Origin: Neofusicoccum parvum | Lineage: Eukaryota > Ascomycota > Dothideomycetes > Botryosphaeriales > Botryosphaeriaceae | Direction of reading: 5' to 3' | Assembly (NCBI GenBank): GCA_020912385.1 | Contig: CP087206.1 | Span: 992,001-1,056,000 of the forward strand | Length of the DNA: 64,000 nt | Shown: one piece after another, positions 50,864-62,652 of the stretch | Position numbering within the stretch: position 1 is the first letter of the stretch | Layout of the letters: every line of letters starts with the position of its first letter | The notes under the pieces: model-generated | The model's input: the letters and a program-made list of their open reading frames with translations, nothing else | The model's database searches: none | What the model was told of the DNA's origin: nothing | Position numbers and translations under genes: made by a program

Positions 50864-51569
50864 TCATGGTTGCCCAATCTGCCCGTTCTCTCGCTTTCTT
50901 CTCCACTCGTTCAGGGCATCTTCAAAGCCCCTGCCTTCATCCCCGCATCTCTCGGCTACCAAACCCCACGTCCTACTCCTGATGATGCTTTCTATCATGA
51001 GCTCATTCCGGATCACGTTCGCTAGCATCTCCGTCCGCAGCTCTTTAGGAAAGTAGCGAGCGCTGTAGGGGTCCAGGCGCTCGTTGACGATGCGCTCGCG
51101 CACCTTGGCGTCCTCCACCTCACGCAGTATGGAGACGGGATCGTCAGGGTCTGGCGATGTAGCGACACTGGTGCAGTAGCTCAGGACGTCGGACCGCACC
51201 TGCCAGGACGGGAACAGCACCTTGTCCTTGAAGTACTGACAACTGGATGTAGGAATCTGACGGCGCGTGCCGGGTGGCAGGGTGGATCGAGTGTTGGTGG
51301 AGGAGGGGTCGAAGCCGGCGGAGGCAGGAGTGAGGAGGGAGTTTAGGTTCTGAGTGATGGAGTCGTCTATGGTGGCGCGGGACAGCCGGAGGAAATCTAT
51401 CCTTAGGCGGTGGTAAACAGGGCTGTTCATGTGCTGCTACTTGGTCCCGAAATGATTTTGACTGGTATCCAAGGGAGAGCGGCGAGGGGAGAGACCACAT
51501 ACCTCGCAGGGCAGTCTGATTGAAGCAGAACTGCGGTGTCAGCTCAGGACGATCGTAGGCCTTCGACAT
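50864..51569 (-). CDS. mix23: MIX23 / caffeine-induced death protein 2 family
   Basis: Two exons, 51569..51503 and 51396..50864 (199 aa), joined at ALR|DFLRLSRATIDD through a 106-nt GT-AG intron. The protein begins PELTPQFCFNQTALR, continues DDSITQNLNSLL, has CQYFKDKVLFPSWQVRSDVL and SYCTSV, and ends SRTWGLVAERCGDEG. These are the conserved blocks of Cid2/MIX23 (CCDC58 in animals), including the paired cysteines. Family members are small soluble proteins of the mitochondrial intermembrane space that affect protein import. Fission yeast cid2 was named from a caffeine-sensitivity screen. The gene is divergent from DNA ligase I, 344 bp apart. Confidence 0.9.
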
Positions 51570-51913
51570 GGCGCCGTCTGCGGGACGGGACTGCCGCTCG
51601 GTCTTCTCCTCCGCTGCTCCGGCGGGGGCCCTTTTCCAGAATGTGGCGGCCGTGGTGGGCGATGGTTGCTGCGGGCGAGCTTGAGACAACAGAAGTGGGA
51701 GCTTGCGGGGCGCAGGCAAAGATGCATCGCAGACGATGCTCAGTCGATGCGCGGCATGGATGCGGCGAGCGAGGGCGCACGGGCCGCAGCCGGGTGAATT
51801 TCGTCATGACGCGCGCTGTGGCTCTGCGCCGGCTGACGCGCAGACGCGTCGCAGCGCGAGTCGCCGCCGCTGCTGCTGCCTCTCGCGACGACTCCACCTG
51901 CGCCTGCTGTGCC
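51570..51913. other. Divergent promoter region (MIX23 / LIG1)
   Basis: Shared promoter. The LIG1 frame stays open upstream of 51914 with another in-frame ATG at 51806, but the short spacing to MIX23 makes that an unlikely start. Confidence 0.55.
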
Positions 51914-54900
51914 ATGCCATTGTTCCACAGAGCACATGCTCCATCCGCCTCTCTGTTCCTCCGCCGCTCGCTGCCCGCCTTGCTGAGCCCTGCGAGATCG
52001 ATCCGCCCTGTTTCTGTCCTGTACTCTTCGAATTCCCCGCAGCTGCTCCAGCGAGCCGCCCTGTTCAACACCATGGTGCAAAAGCAAGCAACCTTGGGGT
52101 ATGTCAAGCCCAAGCAAATGACTTTGGGGTGCGCGATCCCGTCGCCCCCTATGCGCTTCATTGCGCAGGACACAATGGCTGACTTGTGCGCAGCAAGTTC
52201 TTCGGAAAGCCGAACGGAGATGGCCCGCCCCCGCAGCAGACGAAGCTCGCGTTCTCTACAAAATCGCAACCCGCACCAACCAAGTCAGACAAGCATGCAA
52301 AGGAGGGATCGTCCAAAGAGACTGTAAAGAAGGAGGAGAGCGATGTCGTAGAGCAGGATGATGGCCGTGTCTCGCCAGAGAAGGGTGAGGATGTCGAGAT
52401 GAAGGATGAAATCAAGTCGGAAGAGGAAGTTGCGGCAGACGATTCGGACAGTGCCCGTGAGTAACCCTCTTTTGCAACAACCTTTTGTCCCGCCTTTCTC
52501 AGCCCGGGCCCTTGAACACCTTCCACACCACCACCATGGAGACTCTACGGCGTCGGGAGGCCGAGTGGCAGGCCCTTAAGAACTGGTCCATCGACATTGG
52601 GCGGCAGATAGTCTCCCACCAAGACGACACCGGCCAAGACCTGACGCGCATCCTTCGTTCACTGGGGTCTACTCGCCCTAAATTCAGAGGATTTGGTGCA
52701 CTGACCGAACTAGACTCGAAGAAGCGAGCGCGCGAGGAAAGCGAAGAAGAAGACGACGAGCCCGTTCCGAACAAGCGCAATGCGAAGAAGGCACGCCAAT
52801 CGAAAAAGTCTGATCCGTCCACGGAAGCGCCCTCCAAGCCCCAGAAGAAGGCTTCCAAGGCAAAGGCCGGAGCTTCGAGCCCAAAGTCGAAAACGAAGGT
52901 GAAGCAGGAAGAGGTGGAGGAGGAAGCGACTGAGCGATCGCCCTCACCCAAGAAGGCAACAAAATCAAAGAAGAAGGCAAAGAAGGAGGAGACGAAGTCC
53001 TCCAACCGGCCCGCATCGCCGCCAAAGGCAACTACAAAAGACATGGATGCTGGAGCGTCGTCTGCAGACTCTGCTGCAGCAGAATCTGAGAAAGACGATG
53101 AGGATGTCGTATCCTCCGAGGACGAGAAGCCCGCCGCTGCTGCCAAGACGCGTGAGAAGGTCCAATCTACGCTCAAGGGCAGCGACAATGAGCTATATCC
53201 GGACTGGAAGGCGGGAGAGCCTGTGCCCTACGCCGCACTCTGTGCAGCCTTTTCTAAGATTGAGATGACGACTAAGCGTTTGGAGATCTCAACCTACTGC
53301 TCCAAGTTCTTCCGCCAGGTGCTGCGCCTAACGCCCGACGACCTTCTCCCCACGGTCTTGCTCATGGTCAACAAGCTCGCTGCGGATTATGCTGGTATCG
53401 AACTTGGTATTGGCGAGTCTCTCATCATGAAGGCCATTGGCGAAACCACTGGCAGAAGTCTGCCTGTCATCAAGGCAGATCAGACTGAAATCGGTGATCT
53501 GGGACTTGTCGCAGCCAAGAGTAGATCAAACCAACCCACCATGTTCAAGCCGAAGCCTCTGACGGTTCGTGGTGTCCACAAGGGTCTTTTGGAAATTGCA
53601 ACAATCGAGGGTCAAGGTTCCCAAGGACGCAAGATTGCTGGCATCAAGAAGCTTCTCTCCGCATCTGATGCTCATCTGACTGGTAAGGGCAAGGGTGTGG
53701 ACATCCACAAGGACAAAGGAGGTCCCAGCGAGGCCAAATTCATCGTCAGAATGCTGGAGGGCAAGCTCAGGCTAGGTTTGGCGGACAAGTCCGTTCTCGT
53801 CGCCCTAGCACACGCGTTAGCCGCCTACGATGTAGACCCTACTGGCAAGAAAATTCCCAACACCGATCAGTTGGCCAAGGGCGAGCGGATCTTGAAGTCG
53901 GTCTACAGTGAACTTCCAAGCTACGAGGTCATTGTCCCGGCAGTGCTGAAGCACGGACTGTCCGAACTGAGAGAGCACTGCAAACTACAACCCGGTGTGC
54001 CGCTCAAGCCTATGCTTGCCAAGCCAACCAAGGCAATCACCGAAGTCCTGGATAGGTTTGAGGGCAAACACTTCACGTGCGAGTACAAGTACGACGGCGA
54101 GCGTGCTCAGATCCACTTTGTTTCGCACGACGCCGCTCAGGAATACGCAACAGAAGCGCCCTCAGAAGGAAAGACGGACAAGGGAATCTCCAACATCTTC
54201 TCGCGAAACTCCGAAGACCTGTCCAAGAAGTACCCGGATATCCTCGCGAAGCTGCCAACCTGGGTCAAGGATGGGACAAAGAGCTTTGTCTTGGACTGTG
54301 AGACTGTCGCGTGGGATGTCGAGGAGAAGAAGGTCTTGCCGTTCCAGACACTCATGACGCGCAAGAGGAAGGACGTCAAAATCGAGGACGTCAAGGTCAA
54401 GGTCTGCGTTTTTGCCTTCGATCTTCTCTATCTCAATGGAGAGGTAAGCTATTTATACCCCTCCACATTGATATTTTATCTAACAGGTTCGCAGGCACTC
54501 GTCAACAAGCCCTTCCGCGAACGCCGTGACCTCCTGCATGAATCTTTCAATCCAGTTGAAGGCGAGTTCGCTTTCGCTCAGTACGGCGATACCAACGAGC
54601 TTGATGAGATTCAGGACCTCCTTGACAAATCAGTCAAGGCTTCCTGCGAAGGATTGATGGTCAAAATGCTTGACGGCCCCGAGAGTAGCTACGAGCCCTC
54701 GAAGCGTTCGCAGAACTGGCTGAAGGTCAAGAAAGACTACCTCTCCGGTGTAGGCGACAGTCTTGACCTGGTCGTTCTTGGTGCCTACTACGGCAAAGGC
54801 AAGCGCACATCTGTCTATGGCGCATTTCTGCTTGCGTGCTACAACCCGTCGACCGAAACCTACGAGACAGTCTGCAATATTGGCACCGGCTTCTCGGAAG

Positions 54901-55253
54901 AGGTCCTTGCCTCGCTTCATGCCGAACTCAGCCAGCATATCATCGACCGCCCAAAGCCCTTCTACTCGCACTCGCAAGGCAACAAGGACCAACCGGATGT
55001 ATGGTTCGAGGCGAAGTTCGTCTGGGAAGTCAAGACGGCGGATCTCACACTCAGTCCGAGGTACATGGCGGCGATGGAAGCGCTGGGCGTTGGTAAGGGT
55101 GTGAGCTTACGATTCCCGCGGTTCATTCACCAGCGCGAGGATAAGAAGCCCGAACAGGCTACTAGCGCCAGGCAGGTCGCGGAGATGTACAGGAAGCAGG
55201 AGGCCGTCACGAAGAATAAGGGACCGAGCGTGGATGATGATTTCGAGTACTGA
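51914..55253 (+). CDS. cdc9: DNA ligase I (ATP-dependent), likely nuclear and mitochondrial forms
   Basis: Four exons: 51914..52128, 52194..52456, 52714..54443 and 54495..55253 (988 aa long form). The first 53 residues are Arg/Ser-rich with few acids (HAPSASLFLRRSLPALL), a mitochondrial presequence. A second in-frame ATG at 52073 (ACCATGG context) gives a 935-aa nuclear form. Exon 1/2 creates the PCNA-binding box QMTLGKFF. A Lys/Glu-rich tail with SPSPKK sites follows, then the DNA-binding domain, the adenylation motif EYKYDGERAQIHF with the AMP-accepting Lys, and the OB-fold. It seals Okazaki fragments and repair nicks. The 257-nt second intron is the least certain join. The third intron (51 nt) lacks stops in frame. 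Confidence 0.93.
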
Positions 55254-56268
55254 GGAATAGTCGGGGGTTTCACTGAAGTGGCGAGAGCAGCCTCAACTCA
55301 GTCAACGATAGGGGAAGGGTTCTCATCGTCTATCGTCTTGCGCTGCTGTGTTTTGTTCTCTTTGCTAGACATGGGACGGGGTTCATCGCGATCGCTACTC
55401 GCTTTTACATGGTTTGCTCAAGAACAAAGGGTAGGTTTACGGATGAGGGAAAAGCATGCATGGGGTTTGCGGCCATGGACATTACCAAAATTATGGGCAT
55501 AGCAACGGACAGAATAGGGACCAGGAAAATCTGTAATCGCAAGCTTGATATCTGACGATACGGCAATCCACTCTTAAACTACGTATTTGTGCTCAACTCA
55601 GAATTTGGCCAGCCTCCAACTACACTGTCTCAAACCTGGCACCCAAAAAATGCTCGGGCAGGCTCCGGAGTGATCTTCACTTTGTTCTGACTCGCCGAAT
55701 CCTGCTGTCTTGGTTGTGCGACCCGTCTTTGTTGCCCAGAATCCTTCGCGGGGTCGGCTGTCAGCGTGTTCATTCCATTGGACAGGTTCCCCGCCCTGGA
55801 TTTCCGTCTGCATGGACCCACAATACTCCGTAAAAGACACAAATGTGGGAACATATTAAGCTTCTGTGAAGAGGTCGAGTGAGTAGGGGTCGCAAGTACA
55901 CCTTTACCCCTTTCAAGCCTTTCGTGCGGGAGGATCTCCTTCCGCTCAGCCTTGGCCTGAGACGTAATAGCCGGTTCGCTCCAGGCAACCACACGGCCGT
56001 CAGCCGGAACTCTGACCTCACTGTGCTTGGCACTGCAGCCCTCGGTGCTGATTCCTACGAGCGACGACTTTCCGAGACTCCCGTGTAATATACGAACGCA
56101 TCCTTGCCTCCCTCATTTGGGATGTGCACAACCGCAGTAATCCTTCACTGTCTCTTCCTTTAGCACAATGACGTCAATATTAGAGCGGGGTTTGAGACAT
56201 ATTTAAAGATCAGCATGAAAGTGGTACCTGTCCCCATCTGGTCAGCAAAGTTCTCGCCTCTTTTCAAA
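55254..56268. other. Intergenic region, LIG1 3' flank
   Basis: No gene or repeat supported. The right end contains the leader of the S33-type hydrolase gene. Confidence 0.55.
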
Positions 56269-58142
56269 ATGCCCCGGAGCCTCAAATCTCTTCGGCTACT
56301 CTTTCTGCAAGCCGTGCTCGCCTACACTGGGATTGAAGCCCAAGTAGACAATGACACGCAGAGCCAGGAGATCCAGTGGGGCCCTTGTACAGTGAATGGG
56401 ACGATACCGCTCGTGTGCGGGAACGTTTCCGTGCCGCTGGACTATTCCAGCCAAAATTCCACCGAAACGCTCACCATAGAGCTCATCAAAGCTCCTGCCT
56501 CGAAACCACCGTCAAAAGGAAGCATTGTGTTCAACTTTGGTGGTCCGGAAGCAAGCGGACAACAGCTCATGGTCCAATTGGGACCGCAGATGCAAGCGTA
56601 AGATGGCGCCACTCATAGCAACAAAAAAATACATGCTCACTATCGCTAACCAGCATGACGGGCGGCTACTACGACCTTGTGAGCTTTGACCCCAGGTAAG
56701 AAGACAAACTGGCACTGGTTTCGCTCACACTTGTTTTGCGGCAGCTGACGCGGCTAATCCCAGGGGCGCTGGGAAAACAATTCCACTCTCTTGCTACCAG
56801 AATGACGCGGAGAGAATTAATGCTACTCTGCTAAACCCCTACGTCAACGGGAACGCCTCCGACACGACACCAGGGAGGCTCTGGGCGAGTGGTGAGAACT
56901 TCGCCACCGCCTGCTATGAAAACGGGAAGGACATCGGAGGCCTCCTTGGAATGGCTTTCACGGCGAGAGACATAATCCGTGTTGTGGACGCACTTGGTGA
57001 TGAGGATGGACTCCTCCGGTACTACGGTAGGAAGGAACCGGCGAATTTCGGTAGAAAACAATGTTTTTTAATGATACATTACGCAGGATTATCGGGCGGT
57101 ACTGTTCAGGGAGCAACCCTAGCTGCCATGTTCCCCGAGAGAATGGACCGCGTGATTCTGGACGGAGTTTGGAACATCCACGAGTACAATCATTATCAGT
57201 ACGTCTCTGCCCTGCATTTTCTGCATTTCTCCAAGTCTGTTATGGACTAACAATGGCTTTCCATTTACTGCAGCGCGGTGGAAGGGTTCGCCGACACGGA
57301 CAAGACCTTCTCCGGCTTCTTGTCCGCCTGCATTACGGCGGGTGAGAAATGTGCTTTATCACAACTTAACACAACCGCTCCCGAACTCGAGAAAGCCATT
57401 TACGAACTCATCGAGAACGTCAAATACCGTCCCATTGCGTACCAAGGAACTATGATTGACTACACCATTGTCAGAAACGTCATATTCCTGAGCCTGACCG
57501 TGCTTGCCCAGTGGCCGCCCATGGCCACCTTCCTCCACGCCCTGCTTACGGGAAACGTGACTGAACTCGATACGGTATGGGGAAGTCTGCAGAAGGGGGA
57601 AGATCCATTCTTCAGTGAGTCCAGATTTGGGACCCAGTGCGGTGACAAGCTGGCGCGAGCGTCGCAACTGGACGACGTTCTTCCAGTGATTGGCCAGCTG
57701 TGGGAGATCAGCAAGATAGCAGGCGACAGAATAACCTACGATGTGGACCTTTGCTCGCAGTGGAAGATGGATGCCAAAGAGCGCTACTCAGGAGACTTCA
57801 ACGTGACAACAAAGCATCCGGCACTTATCATCGGGAACACGTTCGACCCCGTAACACCTCTTGTCTCCGCGCGAAACGCCAGTCAAAGCCTGCAGGGTAG
57901 CGTTGTACTGCAGCAGGATGGTTTCGGAGTAGGTCTGCTCTTATCCTCATTTGATCTTCTGTTGGTGCTGACAAGGATGATTTGTCTTTTTGCAGCATTG
58001 CTCCCCTGCACAACCCTCGGTTTGCACCGCAAAGACCATTCAAGCTTACCTTGTGAATGGAACACTGCCTGAACCAGGATCGATATGTGAGGTGGATGTT
58101 CCTCTTTTTTCAAACTTGACCTGGCAAGACGTTCTGCTCTAG
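56269..58142 (+). CDS. Secreted alpha/beta hydrolase, S33 TAP-like peptidase
   Basis: Six exons: 56269..56597, 56654..56695, 56764..57026, 57087..57198, 57274..57928 and 57996..58142 (515 aa). The start MPRSLKSLRLLFLQAVLAYT is a good signal peptide; an upstream in-frame ATG at 56215 would bury it. The fold reads GSIVFNFGGPEASG (oxyanion region), YYDLVSFDPRGAGKT, the nucleophile GLSGG (YYG|LSGGTVQG across an intron), ALIIGNTFDPVTP (Asp) and GFG|HCSP (His). The C-terminal TAP-like domain ends with a Cys pair. Such enzymes are tripeptidyl aminopeptidase or proline-iminopeptidase relatives acting outside the cell. Several N-glycosylation sites (NGT, NVS, NST, NAS) fit secretion. Exon 2 is 42 nt. 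Confidence 0.9.
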
Positions 58143-59086
58143 TTTATGGTTGTACATCGCGCTAGGAAGATGTCGCCAATGCGGTGTAAGGAAGTACGCG
58201 GAGAAGCAAGAATACTTGGAATAACTGGAAATTATGTCGGCAACAGTCGTGCAATGTCATCGCCAGCCGAAGCCTCATAAACTGATGGGAATATTCTGTG
58301 TTTACAGACTAGTAAGCTGTCTACAGGGCTGATTGAAACAGTGTTTGAAAAAGGAGCGGGTCCTGCTACGCAATGCCGACATGGAACCGACATCTGCAGC
58401 TTTTTAGCCGCGTGAAACACGTTGACCTGGCCCCCGGTGTATTTAAAACGAGGCTGATTTGCAAACATATTTTGATCACGATGTGATGATGTCGGTCCCT
58501 CGCCCAGACGGTGCTCGACTGGGATCGTGCGCTCGGTTACCTTCGCTCCTCCGACAAAAGACTCCATACCACACGTCCAACCACAATCGTGGCCGCCAAG
58601 ACGCGATACATGAAAGAAATCAGCTCGGTCTCTTCATGGAACGTTCCTTTACTCCTTGAAAATCCTCCAATTGGGCAAAGGGGGCCTGCCAACCCCTGGG
58701 TGTGATGAGGAAGCAACTCGACACTTCTCCAGCTCCGTGCTGCATCTCGCTTGCATGTCACGGCGGAAAACACATCAGAACCAACAAAAGTGAAGGCAAA
58801 CAGTCGTATGATCGGAATGGAAAGGTGCAACTTCTGGGACGGGCTGGAGTTCCCTTGTACATTTTATATTATGAAGCAGTTTGATTGTTACCTAAGCCTC
58901 TGCCAAGCAAGTCCTGCACTCGAAATAAAAGCTGATTAACGTATTCTGCTCCAGTACCGCATCCACGCCGCCAAATGCACTTCCCATGCGCTCCCCAGCC
59001 CCCTATTGGCAAACCAACCCTCCCAAATGTCCTGGTAGCAAAAGGAATGCCGGGGGTACCCACAGAGAGCACCAGGAGCAAAAGAA
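58143..59086. other. Intergenic region before the tRNA gene
   Basis: No protein gene supported; short frames only. Confidence 0.5.
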
Positions 59087-59228
59087 TGCGTCGGCCGGGA
59101 ATCGAACCCGGGGCTCATCGAGGTTGATAGATACAGCCTGTCCAGCCCCATCATGGTGATATTCCAGGATGAGGAGTGAGACGTGCTGCTACTGGCAACG
59201 ATGAATTTTACCACTAAACCACCAACGC
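59087..59228 (-). tRNA. tRNA-Gly (anticodon GCC) with intron
   Basis: The minus strand gives a full cloverleaf. The acceptor stem is GCGTTGG/CCGACGC (one G-U), the anticodon stem-loop is CATCG-TTGCCAT-CGATG and the T arm is CCGGG-TTCGATT-CCCGG, with discriminator A. The anticodon GCC decodes GGC/GGT. An intron at 59122-59192 (71 nt) sits one base 3' of the anticodon, the canonical position; exons are 59228..59193 and 59121..59087. Confidence 0.92.
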
Positions 59229-60260
59229 AGTTGTTGCATACTGATGCTTTGATGAAGGTTTTTCTCAAATTCAAAAATTATAAAATCAAAAAAAAGTGAA
59301 AATTCGGCCGATGAGGTATCAAACCATGTGATTTTATGCATGGAAATGAAAAATACGCACAAGAGTGCCTTGGGAAAATTGTTCCAGGATCGATGCCTCC
59401 TCTGGCTCTTTAAATACTTGAAAGTGATGGCATTCAGGGGCTAATATTAGGTATGATGTTGCAAGGTTCTCCTCGAGAAAACACAACACCAGGAGCAGGA
59501 GCATTATTATGAAAATAGTTTTACATAAATAGTATGTCTGCAAATTGTTATATGAAGGTGTAGCTGTAATTTCAATTTTGAATTTTCAACCGTCCTCCAA
59601 GCTTTCCTGCCTTCTTTTCAACACTTCTCGCGGATATTTTAGAATACAACTTTGTGAATCCAAACTATTTGCTTTCAAATACTCATGATGCTGGTCCAAT
59701 ATAGTATGTGTGTAGCCGTCCGGAGTTGAATTATTCATCCGGACGAATGCTTCAATTCCCCATGCCGAGATTGATGGCAGGACCTTCGAAGGGGCTGAAA
59801 TGAGGTCCATCACGTTGATTTAATAGCCTGATTGGTTTACTATTTTCTCCAGCCGCGGGTGCGAATCGCTTATCTATGAGAGGGGGGTTCTTCTACTAAG
59901 GGCGGAACAAAGGTAGAATGCATCCATCCTTGCAATTCTCTTAGTCGAGGCTTCGAGTGTTCAAAGTGCCGCAAAAAGGCAGCCCTTAGCGGCTACGTAA
60001 ACGATATAGATTCTCAATCCAGAAAGACTGGTCTGATTCTTTTCCTCTTCAGCAGGGACGAACATGAATACACTGTACGGGGGACTTGGCGAGTCAGATG
60101 AGGTTTGGCCCCCACGGCTGCGGGGTACGCCACTTCCGTCTTCACTTCCTCCTCTCTCCTCGCCACAAGATACTCATCAAAAGCCAGCCATAAAAATAAT
60201 ACGCCATCCAATACTGAAGCCAGTACACAGAGTCTACCGCGGATAGACCATTGAATTTCA
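59229..60260. other. AT-rich gene-free block
   Basis: From about 59240 to 60000 the sequence is markedly AT-richer than the genes, with A/T runs and no convincing coding frame. It contains the best palindromic motif copy (59722-59759). The pattern suggests decayed repeat DNA. Confidence 0.5.
59722..59759. repeat. 38-bp palindrome, best copy of the dispersed motif
   Basis: Left arm GGAGTTGAATTATTCATCC and right arm (reversed) GGAATTGAAGCATTCGTCC meet at TCCGGA. They match at 15 of 19 positions; three of the four differences are transitions. Confidence 0.65.
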
Positions 60261-61284
60261 ATGGCCATGTTAGACCATGGTGCGCCTCAGCGCCTCGTTT
60301 CGGAACATCATCCGGACTACAGCTTTCTGCCGTCGCACCCACTCTGCCAACAGTGCATATCCATGTTCTCCCAGGCGCGTCTCGATGACCCTGCGCGAGA
60401 AGCGCTGCCTTCCGGGTCCGAGAACTCCCTTGAAGCCGGTTCCGGGAAACATTACGCCAGCGGGTATGATCTCATGGTCTCGGCGTCAGCAGGATGCCAA
60501 ATGTGCGTCATCATCTGGTCCAGTCTGAGCATCCGGCAGCAGGAGGAGTTTTGCAAAGAAGACTTGGCGGGGCAGCTCTACTGGAAGATCTATGGGCGGC
60601 GGAACAGCCACAGAGGATGGAGATTGGTATTTGACGTTGCTGGGATGGAGTACGGCGGGGGTGATCTGTACCTGCCCATTGCATTTGAGGGTAAGAAACA
60701 TATTGGTTTGGCCAATGTTTTGTCGTACGCTGAGAAAGACGGCCGCAGATATCCAGCATCCCCTGACCCACGATCCGGGAAGCGACCACACCGGCTCAAC
60801 AGCCAGCCTGGAAATGGTTCGAGACTGGCTCTCGACATGCGTATCGAGCCACCCCAACTGTTCCTCCCAAAGCGCAAACAGCGGCTGGCTGCCATCTCGG
60901 CTGGTGGACGTGGGATGCGGCAGTGCCCCGTCCGCCCCGCGGCTGTGCCTCCGCGACGAGATCCCACCGGCCTCGCCGTACCTCACGCTGAGCCACTGCT
61001 GGGGCGCCAGCCTCACCTCCAAGCTCACCCTCAGCACGCTGGCCCAGTTCCGGCGCGCGATCCCCGCGTCCGCGCTGCCCCGGACCTACGTCGACGCCAT
61101 CGCCGTGGCGCGCTTCCTCGGCGTCCGCCACCTCTGGATCGACTCGCTCTGCATCGTCCAGGACTCGGCGCGCGACTGGGCGGCCGAGTGCTCGACCATG
61201 GGCCGCGTCTACGCCGGCGCGGTCCGGCGCGGGCGGCTGCTTCGCGTCGCGCCACCCGACGTGCCTGCAGCCGCTGGTGCTGGA

Positions 61285-61346
<62 letters not shown>

Positions 61347-62332
61347 AGACGCTGCGGCGTGCGAGGTGGAGCGTGGGCGCGGCGGCGGGCGCGGACGAAC
61401 TGGTGCCGCAGGCCAACGCGCCGCTGCACGCGCGCGGCTGGGTGCTGCAGGAGCGCTTCCTGGCGGCGCGCGTGGTGCACTTCGGCCGCGACCGCGTGTT
61501 CTGGGAGTGCGCGCGCGGCGCCGCGGCCGAGGGCGAGCCGGCCGTCCGCCCCAGCCGGCGGCTGCTGTTCCTGTCCAGGTGGGACGCGGCGCGCGGCGAG
61601 GCGGTTGGGCTGGCGTTCGATGCCTTCCTCTACTGGGACCTGCTGGTCGACGCGTACGCGGAGACGGCCTTGACCATGGAGAAGGACAAGCTGCCCGCGT
61701 TCTCGGGCATCGCGAAGGCGATGGCGCCGCACCTGGGGTTTGGCGCGGGCAGCGGGGTTGCGTACCTGGCCGGGCTGTGGTCGTGGCGGCTGGCGGGCCA
61801 GCTGCTTTGGAGTGTCCCGGGGGGAGGGACAAGAGTTCGCGGCCGAGCACCGTCGTGGTCATGGGCGTCGGTGGAGGGGCAGTTGTACATGAGCACTGGT
61901 AAGCTGAACGCGGTACGGAGAAGTGATGGGGATTATCTGTTTGACATCCTTCGCTGCGAAACATTCCCGGTTGGGGAAGACGAGTTCCAGGAGGTCAAGG
62001 GCGGCTGCATCAGAGGCACAGGCTGGCTGTGGAAGATTCCGGACGCGCGAAAGCTCCTGATTGGTCCAGACTACCTCACACCTCGGTTTGCGGATGGAAA
62101 AGGACAGACAATACCCGCAACGTTTGACGAAAAGAATACCGAGAGGAGTGTGCAGTTCCTCCTTCCCATACAGTGTCTCGAGTATGGTTCTATAGAAGGG
62201 TTGATCTTAGAGAGATGCGAGACCCTGCCGGGGCAATTCGTAAGGATTGGCCATTTCTCAGCCGCCTCTCAATGGATGGGAGGAGAGTCCGGGCTTGCAG
62301 GAAGCCCTCTTACGGATGTTGAAATACGTTGA
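60261..62332 (+). pseudogene. HET-domain gene with a frame break
   Basis: Exon 1 (60261..60690) starts MAMLDHGAPQRLVSEHH and joins through a 58-nt intron to exon 2 at 60749 (EG|DIQHPLTHDPG). The HET domain is clear: SPYLTLSHCWGASL, then LWIDSLCIVQDSARDWAAEC and MGRVYAGAV. Near 61,210-61,240 the coherent frame moves by one to GGCFASRHPTCLQPLVLE. That frame runs through 20 ACG codons (poly-Thr) into ARGWVLQERFLAARVVHF, the third HET motif, and on to a stop at 62332. No good intron bridges the shift; a GTCCGG donor 49 nt before CTGCAG would restore frame but removes conserved residues. A frameshift or a sequencing error is likelier. HET proteins mediate incompatibility cell death. Confidence 0.7.
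61286..61345 (+). repeat. (ACG)20 trinucleotide repeat in the HET gene
   Basis: Twenty perfect ACG units, encoding poly-Thr in the frame that continues into the third HET motif and poly-Asp in the preceding frame. Confidence 0.95.
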
Positions 62333-62631
62333 AGGATTCGGCTTGGTCAGGCCGGATACCTGCGATTTCGAACATCGCATCAAAGACCAACGCTTTGAAA
62401 CTGAAGAAGCACCTTTGCTGGGAGAATATCTTTACACCATCACCATTGTATAATCATGCGTGGACTATACAACACCTGCCACCTCTATATCTATGGTGTC
62501 TACGTTATAAGGCAAATATCTTGTCTATCTGTGCCATGTCTGCACCCGGAACTGAAAATGGTCTGCGTATCCCTGCACAATGTGTCGCAAAGGTTATGGA
62601 CACCCTCAAGTCCGAAAATCCCGTGGATGGG

Positions 62632-62652
62632 TAGTTGAAGTAGCCATCCGGA
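62632..62652 (+). repeat. Diverged copy of dispersed palindromic motif
   Basis: Reads AGTTGAAGTAGCCATCCGGA; it keeps AGTTGAAG and ATCCGGA with a changed centre. Confidence 0.4.

Noticed and set aside
59586..59813. Minus-strand open frame of 75 codons in the AT-rich block
   Set aside because: Its only notable part (WGIEAFVRMNN) is the translated palindrome; no gene evidence.
61031..61964. Minus-strand frames with poly-Arg, poly-Val or poly-Ser
   Set aside because: Antisense readings of the ACG repeat and the HET gene.
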